In this document: in pieces, positions 1-7,800 of the stretch | Layout: the number at the start of each line of letters is the position of its first letter | How positions within the stretch are numbered: position 1 is the stretch's first letter | Origin: SIG350 sp964520895 | Lineage (GTDB): Bacteria > Bacillota > Clostridia > TANB77 > SIG350 | Length of the DNA stretch: 15,012 bases | NCBI GenBank assembly: GCA_964520895.1 | Contig: CAZFOR010000032.1 | Span: forward strand, 1-15,012 | Direction: 5' to 3' | Position numbers and translations under genes: made by a program | Notes under the pieces: generated by a model | Seen by the model: only the letters and a program-made list of their open reading frames with translations | Database searches by the model: none | What the model was told of the DNA's origin: nothing

Positions 1-72
1 AGAGAAAATCCACAAGCTTGTTATTAATAAAAAGTAATATTAAAATAGTAATCTTTTATTTAATACTAAATG

Positions 73-102
73 TTGATACAAACATTACACATATGATATA
101 AT
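73..102 (+). promoter_or_regulatory. Probable sigma-A promoter of the six-gene operon
   Basis: A -35 box TTGATA (73-78) and a perfect -10 box TATAAT (97-102) are separated by 18 bp. They lie 32 bp upstream of the first ATG, so the leader would be short, about 25 nt. No other good promoter is seen before or between the next six genes. No obvious operator dyad flanks it. A second, weaker -10-like hexamer (TATGAT, 92-97) overlaps it. Confidence 0.6.
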
Positions 103-134
103 GATAAAAACTAAAAAGGAAAGAAAATAATAAT

Positions 135-1583
135 ATGAGTAAAATAAACGAATATTTAGAAAGAAATAATACAAATTTCCCAAATGACATAGGAGTTATA
201 TTTAATCAAGATGATAACTATACAGGTGTTACTAATAACGAAATATACCAATATGTAAATTCATTAGTAGATTATTTAAAAGGAAAATACACAAACATAG
301 CAATTATAGGTAGCAATAGCTTAGAGTGGGCAATATCTCTTTGGGCAATATTTGGGTATGTAGGAAATGCAATACTAATAGATAAAGAACTAAATAAAAA
401 ATCAATTGAGCATATATTTAGTAAAGTTAATCCAGATTTAATAATAATTGATGATAATATTGATTTAAAGCTGGATACATATACATATTTACGATTTAGT
501 GAAATTAATAAAATAATGAAAAAAAGTGTCACTAATGTATTAAATAACGACCATTCAGGGAGTATATATTTACACACATCTGGAACAACTGGTATGCAAA
601 AAATAGTTCAGTTAAATGAAGTAAACATATTTGGTGTAATACCTGAACTAAATAACAAATGGCAAGTAACACATAAAGACTCATGTTTACTTATTATACC
701 AATGTATCATATATATGCATTAACAAGTATGTTCCATTCAATGTATGCTGGAACAACAATTATTATAGAATCAGATTACGAAAAATTAGAAAAAGTACTT
801 AAAGAAACGAAACCAACATTGTTTATGGGGGTACCATTAATGTATAATAGAATAAAAGATGCAATATTAAGTAAAAACAAAAATACTATACAATTAATGA
901 TTAACATTTCAAATTTACTATTAAAAGCAAATATAGATATGCGAAACAAAATATTCAAAAAAATACACCAATATTTTGGTGGAAGATACTTCTTCGGTTG
1001 CTCAGCAGGGAGTATATTATCATATGATACAAACAAATTCTTTAATGACATAGGATTACCAATATATAATGTATATGGTATGACTGAAACATCTGGACCA
1101 GTTGCAATAAACTATAAAAATAATAACAAATATAATTCAGTTGGAAAGATATTAGATATAAATCAAGTAAAGATTGTTAACAAAGGCTTAGATAATATTG
1201 GTGAAATATGGGTAAAAGGGACAAACATATTCAATGGATATATTGGTGGGCAAGATAGCAGTGATATAAAAGACGGATACTTTGATACAGGAGATATAGG
1301 ATATATTGAAAATAATTTCCTATATGTTAAAGGAAGAAAAAAGAATATACTAATAGGAGATAATGGAAAAAATATTTCACCAGAAGAACTAAATAGGAAA
1401 ATACTAAAATATGCAGACATAAATGACTGCAATATTATTATGGAAAACAACCATTTAATAGCAGTAATTAACACACAGTTAGATGAGTTACATATTAAAA
1501 GAATACTAGATAAAATAAATAAAAAACTTCCAAACTACAAGAAAATATCAGAGTTTAGAATTACTAACAAAAATATTAAATAA
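135..1583 (+). CDS. AMP-forming acyl/aryl acid ligase (ANL superfamily)
   Basis: This 482-residue soluble protein is an adenylate-forming enzyme that should activate a carboxylic acid with ATP to an acyl-AMP and pass it to CoA or another acceptor. Visible core motifs are the phosphate loop HTSGTTGMQK (147-156), PMYHIYAL (189-196, A4-like), YGMTE (314-318, A5), DTGDIGY (384-390, A7) and GRKKNIL with downstream ISPEELN (400-420, A8 hinge). The C-terminal subdomain is short and stops exactly in the A10 region, ending TNKNIK, so which lysine is catalytic is unclear. Many family members run to 500-550 residues. The start follows a weak AAAGGA at 115-120, spaced rather far. It is the first gene of the operon and no acyl carrier protein gene accompanies it, so CoA or direct transfer to the next-door GNAT proteins is an inference. 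Substrate unknown. The family call is firm. Confidence 0.9.
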   Translation: MSKINEYLERNNTNFPNDIGVIFNQDDNYTGVTNNEIYQYVNSLVDYLKGKYTNIAIIGSNSLEWAISLWAIFGYVGNAILIDKELNKKSIEHIFSKVNPDLIIIDDNIDLKLDTYTYLRFSEINKIMKKSVTNVLNNDHSGSIYLHTSGTTGMQKIVQLNEVNIFGVIPELNNKWQVTHKDSCLLIIPMYHIYALTSMFHSMYAGTTIIIESDYEKLEKVLKETKPTLFMGVPLMYNRIKDAILSKNKNTIQLMINISNLLLKANIDMRNKIFKKIHQYFGGRYFFGCSAGSILSYDTNKFFNDIGLPIYNVYGMTETSGPVAINYKNNNKYNSVGKILDINQVKIVNKGLDNIGEIWVKGTNIFNGYIGGQDSSDIKDGYFDTGDIGYIENNFLYVKGRKKNILIGDNGKNISPEELNRKILKYADINDCNIIMENNHLIAVINTQLDELHIKRILDKINKKLPNYKKISEFRITNKNIK

Positions 1584-1594
1584 TGGAGAATATA

Positions 1595-2662
1595 ATGAAT
1601 ATAATTGAAGTTAAAACAAAAGAAGATAAAGAAAGATATATACAATTTATTTATGAAGTATATAAAAATGATAGCAACTTTATTGATATGAATGTCATAT
1701 TAGTAAAGAACTTTTTGTACAAAAAAGATGAATATGCAAAAAGAGCAAATATAATACCAATAATAATTGAAGATGGGGAAATAAAATTAGTATGTATGTA
1801 TATAAGCACAGATGACAGTAAAGAATTAAGACTGTCATTTTTAGAATTCCTACCACATTCACAAATATATCTAAAACAAATAATAGAATATGGGAAAAAG
1901 TTATTAAAAAAACTAAATTTAGAAAAGATTATAGTCGGAATAAATGGGCAAATAAGCTATGGATTAGGCATATTAGTACATGGACATAACGACAAATTCG
2001 AATTTAACTCAAACTATAATCCAGACTATTATGTACAAGAATTAGATGAGTTAATCAAAACAAAAAAACGAGCATTTTCATATATATATGATGCACAAAA
2101 AAGTTTAGAAAGTTTTAATCAAGAAATGTTAAGTAATATATATAGTAACTATACATTTAGATATATGAACAAAAGATACTTTAAAAAAGATATGTTAATC
2201 TTTGGTAAGTTATGTCATGAAACATTAGAAAATACCCCATATTATTCAACTAAAACACCTTATGAAATGTATGAATTAATGAAAATGATGAGATTTCTAA
2301 TGAAAAATCAAGATATAATATTTGCACTAAAAGATGGAAAAGAAGTAGGCTTTATATTTACACATCCAGACTATGCCGAGTTTTTTGATAAACCAAAAAT
2401 AAATTACATTAAACTATTTTTAAAATTAATATTCAAAAGACCTAAAAATGTTATATACAATATTATAGGGGTATTACCAGAACATCAAAAAAATGGATTA
2501 GCAATTGGACTAATCGATTATTCCATCAAAATGAGAAAAAAGAACTATCAGCAAGGAGTTTCATCATTTATATTAGAAGATAATATACAATCAACTAATT
2601 TATGTAAAAAAATATCAATAGGAATAAGCAAAGAATATAGATTATATGAAATAGAGGGATAG
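1595..2662 (+). CDS. GNAT-fold N-acyltransferase-like protein
   Basis: I chose the ATG at 1595 (355 residues) because GGAG at 1585-1588 sits at ideal distance before it. An in-frame ATG at 1583, overlapping the ligase stop codon, has no Shine-Dalgarno. The N-terminus (KTKEDKERYIQF, VYKNDSNF) resembles GNAT-related proteins that open with a conserved 'phenylalanine, short hop, YKNDP' pattern. A degenerate acetyl-CoA-binding motif A is visible as IGVLPEHQKNGLA (291-303), with Q298-K-N-G-L-A standing for the usual Q/RxxGxG/A. The protein is soluble and has no membrane segment. Such proteins move an acyl group from a thioester to an amine. In this operon the donor may be the product of the preceding ligase, which is inference from context. 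Acceptor and donor cannot be told from sequence. Confidence 0.72.
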   Translation: MNIIEVKTKEDKERYIQFIYEVYKNDSNFIDMNVILVKNFLYKKDEYAKRANIIPIIIEDGEIKLVCMYISTDDSKELRLSFLEFLPHSQIYLKQIIEYGKKLLKKLNLEKIIVGINGQISYGLGILVHGHNDKFEFNSNYNPDYYVQELDELIKTKKRAFSYIYDAQKSLESFNQEMLSNIYSNYTFRYMNKRYFKKDMLIFGKLCHETLENTPYYSTKTPYEMYELMKMMRFLMKNQDIIFALKDGKEVGFIFTHPDYAEFFDKPKINYIKLFLKLIFKRPKNVIYNIIGVLPEHQKNGLAIGLIDYSIKMRKKNYQQGVSSFILEDNIQSTNLCKKISIGISKEYRLYEIEG

Positions 2663-2664
2663 TA

Positions 2665-3672
2665 ATGTATAAGCTAATAAATCGAGCAAAAGACTTGCCA
2701 CAAGAGTGGGATGAGCTATGCAAATATAATATATATATGTCAAAACATTTTTTAGAGTATATGGAAAAAGTAAATTTCTGTAACCAATCATACCATTTGT
2801 TTTATAAAGATAACATGTTATATAGCTGTTTTATGATGTTTGAAAAGAAATTTAACCTATTTATATTTACAGATAAATATAACATAAAAGTAAATATGAA
2901 ATTCATATATTTACCTTTATCAGTTACACAATCAAGTATTATATTTAATGAAGATAAATCAGAAATTGAGCAAGTGTTAAATAAAATGAAGGGAATAAAA
3001 ATTATAATAAATACAGATGAAAATGAGATACTTAGCAACTTTACACAAGGATATTATTTACCAGTATGTATATTAGAAAATAGGTGGGATAGTTTTGAGC
3101 AATATCTTGCTGATTTAAGGTCAGGCTATAGAAGAAGATATAATCAAGCCTTAAAAAAAGGTGAAGAGTTACAGATAGAAATATTAGAAAATAACGAGTT
3201 GTTTACAGATGAGATGTATAATCTATATGAGCAGGTTTTTAATCATTCAACATATTCATTAGAAAAATTAACAAAAGATTTTTTTAAAAATGATATATCA
3301 AAAATAATGACATTTAAAATTAACAACAAAGTAGAAGCGATAGTACAGATTATTGAAGATAGACAAAATGATACACTCATTTTTGAATTTGGTGGATATA
3401 ACTATGAGAATGCACATCAATATGATTTATATCATAATATGTTAATTGAGATTTTGAAATATGGAATAAAAAATAAATTTAAATACATTAATTTAGGTCA
3501 AACAGCATATGATGCAAAACTTAAATTTGGATGTGATATACAGTATAAATATTTTCTATTATCACATAACAATAGATTTATAAATCATCTTATAAAAAAG
3601 AAAATACATTTTTTAGAATATAAAGTACAAAAATATAATTTTAATGTATTTAAAAATAAAGGGGAAAATTAA
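2665..3672 (+). CDS. BioF2/FemAB-like GNAT acyltransferase
   Basis: This is a 335-residue protein. Residues 151-165 (LRSGYRRRYNQALKK) match the basic 'LRSKYRRxxKKA' signature that opens the second GNAT domain of the BioF2-like (Acetyltransf_6) and FemAB-related family. A C-terminal INLGQTAYDAKLKFG stretch (about residues 275-290) matches the conserved GxxxYxxKxxFG region of those proteins. The N-terminal half (1-140) would be the first, degenerate GNAT lobe. AGAGGG (2653-2658) sits 6 nt before the ATG, and the gene begins 2 nt after the preceding stop, so translation is probably coupled. Members of this family transfer aminoacyl or acyl groups in peptidoglycan bridge, polysaccharide or small-molecule synthesis. 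The exact role here is unknown. The presence of two different acyltransferases beside a ligase suggests a product with two acyl linkages or two successive transfers (inference). Confidence 0.78.
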   Translation: MYKLINRAKDLPQEWDELCKYNIYMSKHFLEYMEKVNFCNQSYHLFYKDNMLYSCFMMFEKKFNLFIFTDKYNIKVNMKFIYLPLSVTQSSIIFNEDKSEIEQVLNKMKGIKIIINTDENEILSNFTQGYYLPVCILENRWDSFEQYLADLRSGYRRRYNQALKKGEELQIEILENNELFTDEMYNLYEQVFNHSTYSLEKLTKDFFKNDISKIMTFKINNKVEAIVQIIEDRQNDTLIFEFGGYNYENAHQYDLYHNMLIEILKYGIKNKFKYINLGQTAYDAKLKFGCDIQYKYFLLSHNNRFINHLIKKKIHFLEYKVQKYNFNVFKNKGEN

Positions 3673-3673
3673 A

Positions 3674-5029
3674 ATGAAGGTAATGCTAGTTAGACCAAAG
3701 CCACATAAAAATTCATTAGGACTTACTGATTTAATGCACTGTGAGCCATTAGATATGGAATATGTCGGTACACTTGTAGAACAATTAAAACATGATGTGT
3801 TATTAGTTGATTTGCAAGTTGATAAAAAAGATATAAGCTTTTATTTAAAAAAATATAATCCAGATGTAGTAATATTTACATCATATTTAATACATGTAAA
3901 TGTAATTAAAAGCTATGCTAAAACAGTTAAGAACTATAACAAAAAAATAATTACATCTGTTGGAGGTGTTCAAAGTGAAGTTACACCAGAGCTATTTAAA
4001 GATGAAGATATAGACTATATTATAGGAATAAATGGAATGGAGAATACTCAAATATTATTAACTGCAATAGAAAAAAATGAAACTCCAATTTTTAATCATA
4101 AAGAAATTAACAAAAATTATCAATTACCTAAGGTAAATAGAAATCTAACAAAAAGATATAGAAAGAAATATTATTATTCATATAGAATGCCATGTGCATT
4201 ATTGAAAACATCATTTGGTTGTCCTTTTAAATGTAGTTTTTGTTTTTGCACAGCAATTACTAATTATGAGTATTATGTAAGAGATTTAAAGCCAGTGATG
4301 CAAGAACTAATTGAGTTAGAGGAAGACAATGTTTTTATAGTTGATGATAATTTTTTAGTTGATAAAGAAAGAATAAAAGTATTTTGTGAGTTATTAGATA
4401 AATACAATATACATAAACATTTCTATATTTCTGCAAGAGCAGATTATATTGCTGAAAATGAAGATGTAATTGAACTAATATCTAAACATGGTTTTGATAC
4501 TGTATTTATAGGATTAGAATCATTTAAACAAGAAGATTTAGATAATTTTAATAAAAAAAGTAGTATTGAATCAAGTGAAAAAGCGGCGCAGATATTAGAA
4601 AAATATAACATTGAACTACATGCTAGTGCAATAGTTGGACAAGATTGGGATAAACAAGATTTTAAGAACTTTTCTAATTGGTTACATACAATAAAATACA
4701 GATATATAAATTTTATGCCTATATGTCCGTTACCTGGTACTGATATGTGGGATAAACATAAGGATAAATTATTATGTTCACAAACAGAATATGAGAAATT
4801 TGATTTTATGCATGTAATGGTAAAGCCAACTAAATTAAAAACAAGCCAGTATTATAAAGAAATAATAAAAATATATTTTAGAGTAACAGCAAATTTAGAT
4901 AATTTAATATATATAACAAAAACTTGTAATTTAAAAGTAGCATGTATGACTTTATATGGGTTACTTAGAATAATATTTAATTATTTAAGTATGAGTAGAA
5001 AATACAAAAAGAAGCGGGGATTAGTATGA
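3674..5029 (+). CDS. B12-binding-domain radical SAM protein (first tandem copy)
   Basis: This 451-residue protein has the BchE/HpnP-like layout. Residues 1-135 form a cobalamin-binding-type Rossmann domain (opening MKVMLVRPKP, then NPDVVIFTSY and VGGVQSEVTPELF), and residues about 170-390 form a radical SAM barrel. The [4Fe-4S]-SAM cysteines are C183, C187 and C190 in GCPFKCSFC, followed by an extra cysteine, C192. VDDNFLV and the PLPGTDMWD region further support the family. The tail from about 400 is basic and partly hydrophobic. I start at 3674 rather than at an in-frame ATG at 3644: the later start has GGGG (3661-3664) at good spacing, gives only a 1-nt gap from the previous gene, and matches the N-terminus of the next gene exactly. 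The domain lacks a DxHxxG motif, as is usual in this subfamily, so cobalamin binding is inferred. Likely reactions are methylation or another C-C/C-H radical step on an unactivated carbon. Substrate unknown. Confidence 0.9.
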   Translation: MKVMLVRPKPHKNSLGLTDLMHCEPLDMEYVGTLVEQLKHDVLLVDLQVDKKDISFYLKKYNPDVVIFTSYLIHVNVIKSYAKTVKNYNKKIITSVGGVQSEVTPELFKDEDIDYIIGINGMENTQILLTAIEKNETPIFNHKEINKNYQLPKVNRNLTKRYRKKYYYSYRMPCALLKTSFGCPFKCSFCFCTAITNYEYYVRDLKPVMQELIELEEDNVFIVDDNFLVDKERIKVFCELLDKYNIHKHFYISARADYIAENEDVIELISKHGFDTVFIGLESFKQEDLDNFNKKSSIESSEKAAQILEKYNIELHASAIVGQDWDKQDFKNFSNWLHTIKYRYINFMPICPLPGTDMWDKHKDKLLCSQTEYEKFDFMHVMVKPTKLKTSQYYKEIIKIYFRVTANLDNLIYITKTCNLKVACMTLYGLLRIIFNYLSMSRKYKKKRGLV

Positions 5030-6390
5030 AAGTAATGTTAGTAAGACCAAAACCACATAAAAATTCATTAGGATTATCTGATTTAATGACTTGTGAACCA
5101 TTAGAGTTAGAGTATGTAAGTGCATTAATAAAACAAGAAGGTCATGATGTTATTTTAATAGATATGATGTTAGAAAAAAAGAAATTAACACATTTTGTTA
5201 AAAAACATAACCCAGATATTGTAGCATTTACTTCATATATAACACATGTTAATGTTATAAAAAAATATTGTAAAGAAGTAAAAAAATACAATAATAAAGT
5301 TATAACAGCTGTTGGTGGTGTACATAGTGAAGTTATTCCATCTGATTTTGATGATGAAAATATAGACTATGTTTTAGGAATAAATGGAATGGAAAATATG
5401 GCAATTTTATTAAAAGCATTACAAAACAATCAAAAGGTTCAATTTAAAAATGATAAAATAAACAAAGAATATGTATTGCCAATGCCTGATAGAGATATAA
5501 CCAGCAGATACAGAAAAAAATATGATTATGCTTATCATGTTCCATGTGCATTATTAAAAACATCATTTGGTTGTCCATATAATTGTAGTTTTTGTTTTTG
5601 TGTAGAGATAACAGGACATATATATTTTGAAAGAGATTTAAAACTAGTTATCGAGGAAATAAAGCAAATAAAAGAAAAGAATATATTTATAGTAGATGAT
5701 AATTTTCTTGTTAGTAGGGAAAGAATAAAGGAGTTTTGCAAATTACTAGATGAAAATAATATACATAAAACCTTTATAATATTCGGAAGAGCAGACTTTA
5801 TTGTAAATAACCCGGATAGTATAAACTTACTTAGTAAATATGGATTAGATGCCGTATTTGTAGGTATAGAAAGTTTTAAACAAAGTGATTTAAATGATTT
5901 TAATAAAAAAACTGATGTTGAGACAAGTGAAAAAGCATCAGAAATATTATATAAATATGGAGTTGATTTATATGCAGGAGCTATTGTAGGTCCAGACTGG
6001 GATAAAAAAGATTTTGATGATTTTACAAAATGGCTAAGAAGAATGCATATTAGATTTACAAATTTACAACCACTTGTACCTCTTCCAGGTACAGCAATAT
6101 ATAATGACTATAAACAACAACTACTACTAGATCCAAAGGAGTATGAGAAACTAGATTTAACACATTTAGCAATAATGCCTACGAAATTAACACCTACTCA
6201 GTATTATCATCAGATAATAAGAGGATATTTTAAAACATCAACAAGTTGGTCATCAGTAAAATATATTTATAAAAAATGCGGATTTAAGGTAGCATTTAAA
6301 TGTGTAAGAGGTGCAACAAAAATGTTATGGCATTATATAAAAATGCAGTGGCAATACAGAAAGGTAGGTAAATATGAAAGAGCAAAATAA
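5026..6390 (+). CDS. B12-binding-domain radical SAM protein (second tandem copy)
   Basis: This 454-residue protein is a clear paralogue of the preceding gene. The first 17 residues are identical, more than half of all residues match by eye, and there is almost no length change. SAM-cluster cysteines C183, C187 and C190 (GCPYNCSFC) fall at the same residue numbers, and the extra C192 is kept. The N-terminal domain shows NPDIVAFTSY, VGGVHSEVIP and LGINGMEN where family members usually have a GEGE-type end. The start ATG overlaps the previous stop as ATGA (4-nt overlap), with GCGGGGA at 5014-5020 as ribosome-binding site. The C-terminal tail (about 415-454) is rich in Lys, Arg, Trp and Tyr and could be amphipathic and membrane-associated (inference). 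Retention of both copies with intact catalytic residues suggests two related modifications, two positions on one substrate, or a heterodimer. Confidence 0.9.
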   Translation: MKVMLVRPKPHKNSLGLSDLMTCEPLELEYVSALIKQEGHDVILIDMMLEKKKLTHFVKKHNPDIVAFTSYITHVNVIKKYCKEVKKYNNKVITAVGGVHSEVIPSDFDDENIDYVLGINGMENMAILLKALQNNQKVQFKNDKINKEYVLPMPDRDITSRYRKKYDYAYHVPCALLKTSFGCPYNCSFCFCVEITGHIYFERDLKLVIEEIKQIKEKNIFIVDDNFLVSRERIKEFCKLLDENNIHKTFIIFGRADFIVNNPDSINLLSKYGLDAVFVGIESFKQSDLNDFNKKTDVETSEKASEILYKYGVDLYAGAIVGPDWDKKDFDDFTKWLRRMHIRFTNLQPLVPLPGTAIYNDYKQQLLLDPKEYEKLDLTHLAIMPTKLTPTQYYHQIIRGYFKTSTSWSSVKYIYKKCGFKVAFKCVRGATKMLWHYIKMQWQYRKVGKYERAK

Positions 6391-7717
6391 TATAAAAAAA
6401 GAAAAAAGAATGCTTCTAATACAACCTACAATATATGACCAATATAATAAACTGGTAAAAAAAGATATGTTGTTTTTTATAGGATTAACAATGCCGTTAC
6501 TTGCGGCTGAATGTGGAGATGACTGGAAGGTAGAAATTTGTATAGAAACAATAGAAGATATACCTTGGGATACTGATATAGATTTAATAGGTATTGGAAG
6601 TATGGGACATTCGATAATTAGAGGAATTGAGATTGCAAAAGAATTCAAAAAAAGAGGAAAGACAGTTGTAATGGGTGGATATATGGCAAGTTTAGTTTCT
6701 CAAGAAGTCAAACAATATTGTGATACTATAATGCTTTCAGATGCAGAAGGTTATTGGACAGATATGTTAAATGATTATTTGAATAATGATTTAAAACCTT
6801 TTTATTCAAAAAAAATTGATATACTTAAAACACCTGTTCCAAAATATGAGCTAGTTACAAGTAAAAAGATTGGAGATTTCTTGCCAGTTCAAGCAGGTAG
6901 GGGATGCCCAAATGATTGTGCATTTTGCTCAATTGCTTGTTTATACAAAGGGAAATATTTTAGAAGAGAAATATCTGAGGTAATAACAGATATAAAGAGA
7001 GTGAAAGAATTAGGATTTAAGAAGTTTTTATTAATAGATGATAATATATTATCAGATAGAAGATATATGATGGATTTATGTGCTGAAATGAAAAAACTAA
7101 ATATGGAGTGGTATAGCCAATGTTCAATTCATTTGGCAGATGATGATGAGTTACTTAAATGTGTTGTAGATAGTGGATGTACCTGCCTAAGTTTTGGAAT
7201 AGAGACAATAACAAAAAGTAATTTGCAAAAATTAAATAAGGATTGGGAAGATCCAGCACAGTATAGTAGATTAATTCAAAAGCTAAGAAATGCAGGAATA
7301 GATGTTGCAACAGAAATGATGTTAGGGTTAGAAGATGATACAGAAGAAAGCATTAGAGAAACTGCGAAGTTTATAATTGAAAATAAAGTTGAGGCACCAA
7401 AGTTCTATATTCTTTGCCCAGTGCCTGGAACACCATATTATGAGAGTATAAAAGATTCTAAAGATTTAGTAAATCATGATATATATACATATTCACCAAA
7501 TAAAGCTACTAAAAACACACCAAATTTAACTGCAGAGCACATTGATAAATTGTATTGGGAGTTATATAACGAGGTGTATTCTATAAAGAATATATTTAAA
7601 AGAGTAATATTTACTAAGAAATTTTTAAAACATCCTAAAAGAGAATTATTTATTTTTGGAGTTAATTTGTTTTACAGATATCATATTAAACATGGTATAG
7701 CTCCAATTATAATATAA
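6374..7717 (+). CDS. B12-binding-domain radical SAM protein (third, divergent)
   Basis: This 447-residue protein has the same two-part layout as the two genes before it but clearly diverged sequence. An N-terminal B12-binding-type domain (residues 11-130, with RMLLIQPTI, DIDLIGIGSMGHS, VVMGGYMAS) is followed by a radical SAM domain with C178, C182 and C185 in GCPNDCAFC, then LIDDNIL, CLSFGIETI, EMMLGLEDDTEES and LCPVPGTPYYE. The last motifs are typical of the BchE/HpnP-like group. The ATG overlaps the end of the previous gene by 17 nt and follows AGGTAGG (6362-6368). It is the last gene of the operon and a strong hairpin follows 19 nt after the stop. It probably performs a different radical step from the paired copies. 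Methyl transfer, ring formation, dehydrogenation or carbon-carbon coupling are all known in the superfamily, and sequence alone does not choose among them. Confidence 0.9.
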   Translation: MKEQNNIKKEKRMLLIQPTIYDQYNKLVKKDMLFFIGLTMPLLAAECGDDWKVEICIETIEDIPWDTDIDLIGIGSMGHSIIRGIEIAKEFKKRGKTVVMGGYMASLVSQEVKQYCDTIMLSDAEGYWTDMLNDYLNNDLKPFYSKKIDILKTPVPKYELVTSKKIGDFLPVQAGRGCPNDCAFCSIACLYKGKYFRREISEVITDIKRVKELGFKKFLLIDDNILSDRRYMMDLCAEMKKLNMEWYSQCSIHLADDDELLKCVVDSGCTCLSFGIETITKSNLQKLNKDWEDPAQYSRLIQKLRNAGIDVATEMMLGLEDDTEESIRETAKFIIENKVEAPKFYILCPVPGTPYYESIKDSKDLVNHDIYTYSPNKATKNTPNLTAEHIDKLYWELYNEVYSIKNIFKRVIFTKKFLKHPKRELFIFGVNLFYRYHIKHGIAPIII

Positions 7718-7735
7718 GATTAAATAACTAAAAAT

Positions 7736-7784
7736 AAGCAAGTGTTTAATATCTAAGTATTACTTATTTATTAAGCACTTGCTT
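7736..7784. terminator. Bidirectional terminator between convergent units
   Basis: Arms 7736-7751 and 7769-7784 pair over 16 bp with a single G-T type mismatch, around a 17-nt loop. On the minus strand the stem is followed by ATTTTTAGTTATTT, a fair U-tract; on the plus strand the run (GTTAATTAACATTATTTTATTTC) is less compact. It lies between the radical SAM operon stop (7717) and the stop of the convergent membrane acyltransferase (7801), so it probably ends both. Confidence 0.8.
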
Positions 7785-7800
7785 GTTAATTAACATTATT

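Noticed and set aside
12..21. Perfect 10-bp palindrome ACAAGCTTGT.
   Set aside because: It has no loop and no T-run, and short palindromes of this kind are common by chance; not a terminator or clear operator.
1..37. Possible C-terminal end of an upstream plus-strand gene (two short frames end at 25-27 and 35-37).
   Set aside because: Two frames are equally plausible and there are too few codons to judge; no feature called.
3644..3673. Upstream in-frame ATG at 3644 for the first tandem radical SAM gene.
   Set aside because: It overlaps the preceding gene by 29 nt, lacks a ribosome-binding site, and the N-terminus of the paralogue matches the start at 3674.
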